Positions 1 through 5,395 of a stretch of 8,000 bases of DNA are shown one piece after another. This DNA is from Planctomycetota bacterium (GTDB taxonomy: Bacteria > Planctomycetota > Brocadiia > JAJRTI01). Under the pieces are notes generated by a model. The model ran no database searches. It saw only the letters and a program-made list of their open reading frames with translations, and was not told where the DNA came from. Each line of letters starts with the position of its first letter. The stretch's first letter is position 1. Made by a program: the position numbers and the translations under genes. Where the stretch lies: assembly GCA_024278415.1 (NCBI GenBank), contig JAJRTI010000835.1, positions 1 to 8,000 of the forward strand. Reading direction: 5' to 3'.

Positions 1-1590
1 CGGGTCAGGCGTAGCCGCAAGTGCGTCGAGCTGTACGTGTGCAGCGTGTTCGGCACGCGCGACGACGCGGAGAAACTGCTCGACCGCGTGGCCGACGCGG
101 GCTATCCCGCGCTCCAGCGCCGGATAGCCAAGTGGTGGAAGACGTACTGGAAGCAGGCGGCCACGGTCGACCTGCCCAACGACACGCTCATGCTGCTCTA
201 CTACCTGGGGCTCTACAAGCTGGCCGGCCTCTCCGTGCCCGGCGGCCCGGCCGCGACGCTCCAAGGCCCGTGGGTCGAGGAGCACCGCCTCCCGCCGTGG
301 TCGAGCGACTACCATTTCAACATCAACGTGCAGGAGTGCTACTGGCCCGCGTACGGCGCGAACCACCTCGAATGCCTCCAGCCGCTCTTCGAACTGATCG
401 AGTCGTGGAAGCCCAAGCTGAGGCACAACGCGCGCTGCTTCCTCGGCATGGACGATGGCTACATTCTGCCCCACGCGGTCGACGACCGCTGCACCTGCAT
501 GGGCGGGTTCTGGACCGGCTCCGTGGACCACGGCTCCACCGCGTGGACCGGACAGCTCATGTGGCAATACTACCGCTACACCATGGACGCGGGTTTTCTG
601 TGCGAAACCGCGTATCCGTTCATGAAGGGCGCGATGCGGTCGTACGAGGCCATGCTCGAAGAGGATGACGGCGGCAAGCTGAAGCTGCCCATCGGCGTGT
701 CGCCGGAGTTCGGCGGCGCCAACATGAACGCGTGGGGCAAAAACGCGAGCTTCCAGTTGGCGATCATCCACTTCCTCTGCCGCAAGCTCGTCGACGCGTC
801 CGAGATCTTGGGCGTCGATGAAGCGGACCGGGCGAAGTGGCGCGACATCGATGAGCGGCTGCCGGCCGCGTGCGTGTCGGAAGACGGCTCGCAAATCCAT
901 CTCTGGGAAGGCCAGCCGCTGTCCGAGTCGCACCGGCACCACAGCCACCTCGCGGGCATCTACCCATTCGACGTGCTCGACTTCCACGGCAGCGACGCGG
1001 ACCAGAAGCTCATCATGAACTCCATGCGCCACCTGACGCGCATGGGCATGGGCGCGTGGTCGGGCTGGTGCGTGCCGTGGGCGTCCATCCTGTTCGCGCG
1101 CACCGGCCACGCGGGCATGGCCGAGCTGCTGCTTGAGATCTTCCGGCGCGCGTTCATGAACGAGGGCTACGGCAGCCAGCACGACGCGAACTTCCGCGGG
1201 CTCACGAGCCTCGCCGGCCGGCCCGACATCATGCAGATCGAGGCCGCGATGGGCGCGGCCGCGGCGGTCATGGAGATGCTCGTGCAGTGCTCCCAGGGCG
1301 TGGTGCGCGTCTTCCCCGCGGCTCCCGATCCGTGGCGAGACGTGACGTTCCAGGGCCTGCGCACGGAAGGCGCGTTCCTCGTGTCCGGCAAGCTGCGCAA
1401 GGGGCGCATCAAGTCGGTCGAGATCATGGCCGAGGCCGGCGGCCCGCTTCGCTTGGCGAACCCCTTTGGCGAGGACGAGGTGGTGCTCAAGATCGCCGGC
1501 GAAGTCTCTCGGCTCAGCGGTCCCCTGTTCGAGATCGAGATGCAGCCGGGCGAGACGGTGAAGATCGCGCCGGTGAAGGGCGGGTCATGA
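1..1590 (+). CDS. GH95-like glycoside hydrolase (alpha-L-fucosidase/galactosidase family), 5'-truncated by window edge
   Basis: The reading frame is open from base 1, so the true start lies upstream; the GTG at 37 is internal. Residues are numbered from that GTG. Family GH95 enzymes are inverting (alpha/alpha)6-barrel hydrolases that remove terminal alpha-1,2-L-fucose or alpha-L-galactose. Hallmarks seen in order: L-Q-G-P-W (75-79), P-P-W-S-S-D-Y-H-F-N-I-N (86-97) with the two Asn (N95, N97) of the catalytic site, T-A-W-T-G then Y-R-Y-T-M-D (168-184), S-P-E (222-224) whose Glu matches the catalytic acid, H-R-H-H-S-H-L (299-305), and Q-I-E-A-A-M-G (400-406) where the family normally has Q-I-D-G-N-F-G. 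The remaining C-terminal part (from about 415) is the usual beta-sandwich. Family members are about 700-800 aa, so roughly a third is missing, including any signal peptide. The Asp-to-Glu change at residue 402 leaves activity and substrate uncertain. Family assignment is firm; exact specificity is not. Confidence 0.85.
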   Translation, partial: RVRRSRKCVELYVCSVFGTRDDAEKLLDRVADAGYPALQRRIAKWWKTYWKQAATVDLPNDTLMLLYYLGLYKLAGLSVPGGPAATLQGPWVEEHRLPPWSSDYHFNINVQECYWPAYGANHLECLQPLFELIESWKPKLRHNARCFLGMDDGYILPHAVDDRCTCMGGFWTGSVDHGSTAWTGQLMWQYYRYTMDAGFLCETAYPFMKGAMRSYEAMLEEDDGGKLKLPIGVSPEFGGANMNAWGKNASFQLAIIHFLCRKLVDASEILGVDEADRAKWRDIDERLPAACVSEDGSQIHLWEGQPLSESHRHHSHLAGIYPFDVLDFHGSDADQKLIMNSMRHLTRMGMGAWSGWCVPWASILFARTGHAGMAELLLEIFRRAFMNEGYGSQHDANFRGLTSLAGRPDIMQIEAAMGAAAAVMEMLVQCSQGVVRVFPAAPDPWRDVTFQGLRTEGAFLVSGKLRKGRIKSVEIMAEAGGPLRLANPFGEDEVVLKIAGEVSRLSGPLFEIEMQPGETVKIAPVKGGS

Positions 1591-1594
1591 CGGC

Positions 1595-2008
1595 TCAGAG
1601 GAACTGGACGAAAACGCGCTTCAGCGCTTCCATCTCGTCGAGTTTCGTCTGGAGAACGTCGTACACGATCCGCCGCTCGATGTCGAGGTAGTTGTGCACA
1701 AGTACGTTTCGGAAGCCGATCATCCGCACCCACTCCTCGGCCGCTTCTTCAGCGATATAGCCCTTCCCGGCCAGCACGCGCGGGACGTCACCGTAGGAGT
1801 CGACAGTGCCCAGGCCTAGGTCTGCGATAACGTGATTTCCCATGTCCGTCAACAACTCGATCGCGAGTTGGAGGAACCGCTCAGCGCTGCCGTAGTGCTC
1901 CGGGTCCGCTGTGAACTCTTCGAAGCTATACCTGCTCAGCGTGCGCAGTATAGCGAGGTACTCGTCGAGCTTGACCAGACGACGCTGAATGACATCAACT
2001 CTGACCAC
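1595..2008 (-). CDS. hepT: HepT-like HEPN RNase toxin (DUF86) of a MntA/HepT toxin-antitoxin pair
   Basis: A 137-residue, mostly helical protein with the signature R-x4-H-x-Y of HepT toxins: R100-N-V-L-V-H105-N-Y107. In this family Arg and His form the RNase active site of the HEPN dimer, and the partner nucleotidyltransferase adds AMP to the Tyr, silencing the toxin. All three residues are present, so the toxin looks intact. Length matches the family. The start is GTG at 2008, chosen because a perfect AGGAGG sits 7 bases upstream (2021-2016) inside the end of mntA. The gene overlaps mntA by 14 bases, which implies translational coupling. Its stop is 4 bases from the stop of the convergent GH95-like gene, with no room for a separate terminator. 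Codon use appears less GC-biased than in the hydrolase next to it, consistent with, but not proof of, horizontal acquisition. Confidence 0.9.
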   Translation of the reverse strand: MVRVDVIQRRLVKLDEYLAILRTLSRYSFEEFTADPEHYGSAERFLQLAIELLTDMGNHVIADLGLGTVDSYGDVPRVLAGKGYIAEEAAEEWVRMIGFRNVLVHNYLDIERRIVYDVLQTKLDEMEALKRVFVQFL

Positions 2009-2417
2009 TGAGCACCCTCCTCTTGTAGGCTTCTCGCTGCACCTTCAGGTAAGGGAGGAAGTCCAAGTATTCTCGAATGACCCGGGAGTACATCTCCCCG
2101 CGGTCGAAGTCATTCGCCTGATAGACGATTTCGTTGAGGCGCACCGCCTCATGCTTGAGCACGACACGGTCGGTGTCCAGGAAGACGAGATCGACATCGC
2201 AGAACCCTGCCCGGACCAGATCAGCGAGCATGTCAATCTTGCTGTCGCGTAGGGTTGGCGTCCTTGGCACGATCGCTAGGTCGATGTCGCTGTCCCGCCT
2301 CATGCGCCCCGTCGCGGCCGAGCCAAACAGATACACCGCGAGCACATCCGGGTATTGCTCGAACACACCCGCCAGTCGCTCGACCAGGTCCTCTCGGGTC
2401 TGTCGTTTTACGTCCAT
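1995..2417 (-). CDS. mntA: MntA-like minimal nucleotidyltransferase antitoxin
   Basis: A 140-residue protein of the DNA polymerase beta-type nucleotidyltransferase fold. It carries G32-S33 then ten residues then D44-I-D46, the canonical GSx10DxD motif, with the expected third carboxylate D76 in a C-D-V-D-L strand (73-77). These residues bind two metal ions and NTP. Intact MntA-type antitoxins AMPylate the Tyr of the HepT R-x4-H-x-Y motif. The C-terminal segment (about 105-135, Y-S-R-V-I-R-E-Y-L-D-F) is the short helical tail usual in these proteins. The ATG at 2417 has no recognisable Shine-Dalgarno sequence; its leader is pyrimidine-rich. The gene is first in a two-gene operon with hepT. The name is by family resemblance and pairing; a generic substrate-unknown nucleotidyltransferase is the only real alternative. 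Confidence 0.92.
   Translation of the reverse strand: MDVKRQTREDLVERLAGVFEQYPDVLAVYLFGSAATGRMRRDSDIDLAIVPRTPTLRDSKIDMLADLVRAGFCDVDLVFLDTDRVVLKHEAVRLNEIVYQANDFDRGEMYSRVIREYLDFLPYLKVQREAYKRRVLSGQS
2016..2021 (-). promoter_or_regulatory. Shine-Dalgarno AGGAGG for hepT within mntA
   Basis: The minus strand reads AGGAGG followed by GTGCTCA and then the GTG start of hepT at 2008, a spacing of 7 bases. The site lies inside the last codons of mntA. It decides the GTG start. mntA itself lacks such a site, so the toxin may be translated at least as strongly as the antitoxin, or by ribosomes re-initiating after mntA. Confidence 0.8.
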
Positions 2418-2461
2418 CGGGCAATGCTGCGGGGAGAGAAAGTGGGCACAAACTTCCGATC

Positions 2462-2495
2462 ATTCTAACGCAAATCTACACCAACGTCCACGTTG
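2462..2495 (-). promoter_or_regulatory. Candidate sigma70-type promoter of mntA-hepT with dyad operator over the -35 box
   Basis: On the minus strand, TAGAAT (2467-2462, 5 of 6 to TATAAT) is preceded by a 17-base spacer and TGGACG (2490-2485, 4 of 6 to TTGACA). The -35 hexamer sits in the middle of the perfect dyad CAACGTGGACGTTG (2495-2482; 6-bp arms, 2-base centre). Transcription would start near 2455, giving a leader of about 38 bases before the mntA ATG. Toxin-antitoxin operons are often repressed by their own products, so a palindrome here is a plausible operator. This is a pattern call; MntA has no obvious DNA-binding domain, so the binder is unknown. Confidence 0.4.
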
Positions 2496-2773
2496 CTGGC
2501 CGATGACTTGCGAAGCAAGGCCGCTTCGGTACAAGGCGGGCTCTGCCGGCGCTTTTGCTGCATGCGCGCGGTTTGCGCGAAATTGCGTTCTCGTAGGCAG
2601 GCGCACACTGCCCAGGGAAAGCGGCGTCAAGCCGCCGCACCAAAGCGCCTCGCCGCGGCCCGTACGCCGCAAGCCAAACGCCCGTAACGCCTCGTCCCGA
2701 TGGCGCGCTGCGCAGAGTGCCAACGCAACTTCTTGTTTTCCGTCAAGGTTCCGAAAGTTTAAGGCATTAAATC

Positions 2774-2791
2774 GCCCGCCGGATGGCGGGC
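2774..2791. repeat. Perfect 7-bp hairpin upstream of the FG-GAP gene
   Basis: GCCCGCC (2774-2780), loop GGAT, GGCGGGC (2785-2791). The left arm with its preceding base (CGCCCGC, 2773-2779) can instead pair perfectly with GCGGGCG at 2798-2804, so two mutually exclusive stems are possible about 85-115 bases before the start codon. There is no following T-run, so it is not a classic terminator. Confidence 0.5.
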
Positions 2792-2874
2792 TCTGCCGCG
2801 GGCGAGAGATCGTGAAAACACCTGCCGTCACATTTAGCTGAGGCGTTTCTACCTTCCGACTGGGCGCCAGGAAC

Positions 2875-2878
2875 GGAG
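2875..2878 (+). promoter_or_regulatory. Shine-Dalgarno GGAG supporting the GTG start at 2887
   Basis: GGAG lies 8 bases before GTG at 2887. The GTG begins a typical signal peptide, so both lines of evidence select this start. Confidence 0.6.
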
Positions 2879-2886
2879 TCAATAGA

Positions 2887-5190
2887 GTGCCAGCCGTAAC
2901 GACGCGGTGTGTGCTGGTGTGCCTGATGCTGTGGGCAGCATCCGCGTGGTGCGCCGACACAGCCCACCGGCTGCCGCTCACAATCACGTCCGACCTCCCC
3001 TTGCCTAATGTGCCCATGGACCCATTGATCGACTTTGGGCGATTGATCGCGGACGCGGGTATTCCGGGCAGGTTGGACCCGAATTCGATCCAGGTCGTCA
3101 ACGCGACGACTGGCGAGACTGTCCCACATGCTCTCTCGCATGAGTTCGCATACGGCGACAAAGGCCGCGTGCGATGGGTCGTCCGAGACCCGGCTCACCG
3201 GCATTATGAGATCCGGTTCAACACAGCGCCAACGCGTCCGCCGCTGAAGCCGGCCGCGCGCACGCCGCTGATTGGCGTGGGGGACCTGCTGCGGTACAAC
3301 GCGGGGGAGCCCCGGCCCATCGTGCTGCCCTACCTGAGCCGGCTCGTCGATCTGACCGGCGACGGCAAGCGCGACCTGGTGGGATGCTGGAACTACGCGT
3401 ACGAGCCTGGGCAGCCGTGGGATGGAATCTTCTGTTACCCGCGCGTCGGCCGCACAGATCAGTTCCTGTTCGGCGATCCGATCCGCCTGCGGTATGTCGA
3501 CGAGCCGGGATCGCGAAACTTCAAGCACTTCGCACAGACCTACATGCACGCGGACGTTGTTGACCTCAATGGCGATGGTCTGATCGACGTGGTGTACTCG
3601 CCCAAGGGCGGCGACAGGATTTACCTGTTCCTCAATTCGGGCGAGCGCGACGACGGAGGCCTGCCCGTGTTTGTCGCGTCTGGGAGTCTTGCCCGCGGGA
3701 CCAAGACCTGGGCGCCATGCCGGGCCGTGGATCTCAACAGCGATGGCGCGATGGACTTCGTCGTCGGAAACACGTATCTGCGCAACACCAACCCAAAGGG
3801 CTGGCCCATCAAGCTGGCCGCGCCGGCCACGCTCGACGCAGGGCGAGGCGCTTGTTTCTACGACGTGGACCGCGACGGCCTGCTCGACGCGGTCTGCCTG
3901 ATCGACGGACCGGACGACGAACCCCGCGCGCACCGCGTCGCATGGCGGAAGAACCTCGGCGGCGATCCGCCGAAGTTCGGGCCGCCCCAACCGATCGAGG
4001 GCGTCGACTGCTGGTGGTGTGACTCCCTGGCCGCGGTGAACGATGGGGAGCGGAAGGGACTGCTCGTGTTGCACAACGTCCGGCAGAACGTCTCGTTCTA
4101 CGAGCAGGTCCAGAGCGGCCGAGGGCGGCCGAAGTTCAGACGCTTCGGCCGGGCGGAGTCGCTCTCTGCCGTGATGTCGCTGAGCGACCAGGCCTGGCCG
4201 TGCGTGTGCGACTGGAACGACGACGGCGTCCCGGATCTCTTGGTCGGCGGAGGCTACGGCTGGCCGCGGATTCTCGTGAACGAGGGATCGCGCGAGCAGC
4301 CCGCGTTCGCCGAAGCTCGGCCCATTCTCGCGGACGGCAAGCCGATCCGCATTCTGAGGGACGAGGTGTTGGGCGGCAAGCACTGGCACAACATGGGCTA
4401 CCCGTATCCCGTCTTCGTGGACTGGGACGGCGACGGCCTGCCGGATCTCATGCTGCCCAACGAGACGAATCGGATCTTCTGGTACAAGAACGTCGGCACG
4501 CCAGGGCAACCGAAGTTCGGGGGACGCAGCCAACTAGTGTGCGACGGATACCCGGATTCGCCCGCGCTGCGCGCCCAATCCGCGAAGCTCGCGGCAGACA
4601 AGAATACCCCGAACCAGCCCTACCCCTACGAAGAAGATCGGCCCTTCTTTTGGCGCACGGGAGTGGGATTCGCTGATTGGAACGGGGATGGGCTGATGGA
4701 CCTGATTACCCACGACGGGCACACTCGCAAGCTCACGCTATTCGTCCAGTACCGGGACGCCAACGGCGAACTTCGCTTGCGGAAGCACGGCCCGCTGCGG
4801 CTCGCAGACGGCCGCGCCATCGACGACTCGATCGTGGGCCGCGCCAGACACTGGACCGAATCGTTCCGGTGCATGGACTGGGATGGAGACGGCCGGGTCG
4901 ATATCATCTACTCCTGCGCGGGATCGAGCCCCGCCAAGGGCAGCATCTACCTGCTGCGCAACTGTGGAACGAAAACCGATCCGGTCTTCGAGGCGCCCGT
5001 CGCGCTTTCCTGCTTTGGCCAGCCCATCTACGTGAGCGCGCACGGGCCCCATCCGTGGGTGGGCGACTTGACAGGCGACGGCCGGCCGGACATCCTGACG
5101 TGCGTCGAGTGGAGTGTTTACCCCTTCTTCAGCTACGCGGCCATCGAGATGAAAGAGCGGCCGCGTTTCGAGTTGCGCGGACTGCGATAG
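2887..5190 (+). CDS. Secreted FG-GAP/VCBS repeat protein, beta-propeller
   Basis: A 767-residue exported protein. An N-terminal signal peptide (R7, hydrophobic 8-20, likely cleavage after A-S-A at 20) is followed by a beta-rich domain (about 28-115; L-D-P-N-S-I-Q-V and R-V-R-W-V-V motifs). Nine calcium-binding-type repeats of the form D-x-[DNT]-x-D-G-x-x-D start at residues 155, 226, 282, 326, 442, 512, 597, 664 and 727. A tenth, degenerate copy lies around 379-395 (D-S-L-A-A-V-N-D-G), explaining the wide gap between the fourth and fifth. Several repeats are followed by a strand ending in N-x-G-x(4-7)-P-x-F, a regular long-blade module. Such domains bind Ca2+ and mediate adhesion or ligand recognition at the cell surface; no catalytic motif is visible. 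It is cysteine-rich for an exported protein and has a C375-W-W-C378 pair. It could be an envelope or glycan-binding protein working with the downstream hydrolase-like gene, but its ligand cannot be read from sequence. Confidence 0.88.
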   Translation: MPAVTTRCVLVCLMLWAASAWCADTAHRLPLTITSDLPLPNVPMDPLIDFGRLIADAGIPGRLDPNSIQVVNATTGETVPHALSHEFAYGDKGRVRWVVRDPAHRHYEIRFNTAPTRPPLKPAARTPLIGVGDLLRYNAGEPRPIVLPYLSRLVDLTGDGKRDLVGCWNYAYEPGQPWDGIFCYPRVGRTDQFLFGDPIRLRYVDEPGSRNFKHFAQTYMHADVVDLNGDGLIDVVYSPKGGDRIYLFLNSGERDDGGLPVFVASGSLARGTKTWAPCRAVDLNSDGAMDFVVGNTYLRNTNPKGWPIKLAAPATLDAGRGACFYDVDRDGLLDAVCLIDGPDDEPRAHRVAWRKNLGGDPPKFGPPQPIEGVDCWWCDSLAAVNDGERKGLLVLHNVRQNVSFYEQVQSGRGRPKFRRFGRAESLSAVMSLSDQAWPCVCDWNDDGVPDLLVGGGYGWPRILVNEGSREQPAFAEARPILADGKPIRILRDEVLGGKHWHNMGYPYPVFVDWDGDGLPDLMLPNETNRIFWYKNVGTPGQPKFGGRSQLVCDGYPDSPALRAQSAKLAADKNTPNQPYPYEEDRPFFWRTGVGFADWNGDGLMDLITHDGHTRKLTLFVQYRDANGELRLRKHGPLRLADGRAIDDSIVGRARHWTESFRCMDWDGDGRVDIIYSCAGSSPAKGSIYLLRNCGTKTDPVFEAPVALSCFGQPIYVSAHGPHPWVGDLTGDGRPDILTCVEWSVYPFFSYAAIEMKERPRFELRGLR

Positions 5191-5215
5191 CCGTTGGCCT
5201 CTGTGGCCGTCATTC

Positions 5216-5357
5216 GTCTCTGTCGCGAAATGCACGGAGCCCGCTCGTAGCACGCACGTCAGTGCGTTCCGTTCTGTGGTTTCCCGCATTTACCGGCTGG
5301 AGACGCTCTTACGAGCGCGCTACAAGCGCCCGTCGCGCGGCATTTCGCGACGGACAC
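5216..5357. repeat. 142-bp inverted-repeat element, MITE-like or structured intergenic repeat
   Basis: The ends 5216-5233 and 5340-5357 are inverted repeats matching at 16 of 18 positions, including a perfect 12-mer (GTCGCGAAATGC / GCATTTCGCGAC). Inside, CGCTCGTAGC (5242-5251) pairs with GCTACAAGCG (5319-5328) at 9 of 10 positions. Two further hairpins sit in the centre: ACGCAC-GTCA-GTGCGT (5252-5267) and CGCTC-TTAC-GAGCG (5304-5317). The whole can fold into a branched, cloverleaf-like structure. It encodes nothing recognisable and fills most of the gap between the two secreted-protein genes, ending 38 bases before the next start codon. It may be a miniature mobile element, a dispersed palindromic repeat, or a transcribed structure between two genes. 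No clear flanking target duplication was seen. Confidence 0.6.
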
Positions 5358-5385
5358 TCATTACTGTTCTGTATTGAACTTCATT

Positions 5386-5390
5386 GGAGG
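5386..5390 (+). promoter_or_regulatory. Shine-Dalgarno GGAGG that sets the ATG start at 5396
   Basis: GGAGG lies 5 bases before ATG 5396. The frame can be read from a TTG at 5384, but that codon overlaps this ribosome-binding site and would add four residues ahead of the signal peptide, so ATG 5396 is preferred. Confidence 0.75.
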
Positions 5391-5395
5391 CGCCG

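Larger units (their letters stand above)
2418..2886. other. Gene-free 469-base gap with multiple hairpins
   Basis: No protein in any frame here looks real: the frames that cross it are rich in Arg/Ala/Pro without recognisable domains. Besides the mntA promoter it contains hairpins CTTGC-GAA-GCAAG (2507-2519), CGCGC-5-GCGCG (2565-2579), GGCAG-7-CTGCC (2596-2612) and GCGGC-GTCAA-GCCGC (2621-2635). An 8-bp outer pairing of GGCGCTTT (2548-2555) with AAAGCGCC (2642-2649) encloses three of them. The 14-mer GGCGGGCTCTGCCG occurs twice in direct orientation, at 2535-2548 and 2785-2798. A lower-GC stretch at about 2730-2772 could hold the promoter of the downstream gene, but no convincing -35/-10 pair was found. 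Confidence 0.6.

Noticed and set aside
21..668. 215-codon plus-strand frame inside the GH95-like gene
   Set aside because: It is Arg/Pro/His-rich in a shifted frame of a well-supported gene.
2134..2841. 235-codon plus-strand frame across the mntA promoter and gap
   Set aside because: It overlaps mntA in antisense, has no recognisable domain, and is Arg/Ser/Pro-rich; it would also cross the hairpin cluster.
2460..3161. 233-codon minus-strand frame
   Set aside because: It runs antisense through the start of the FG-GAP gene and the gap, with no motif or ribosome-binding site.
2767..4533. 588-codon open frame on the minus strand
   Set aside because: It lies antisense to the FG-GAP gene, which has a signal peptide, ribosome-binding site and nine clear repeats. 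The antisense protein shows only a periodic low-complexity echo of those repeats; high GC suppresses stop codons.
5196..5208. GGCC-TCTGT-GGCC hairpin after the FG-GAP gene as a terminator
   Set aside because: The stem is only four pairs and no T-run follows.
5362..5377. Possible promoter just upstream of the 5396 gene
   Set aside because: TACTGT and TATTGA are poor -10 matches and no -35 hexamer lies at a suitable distance.
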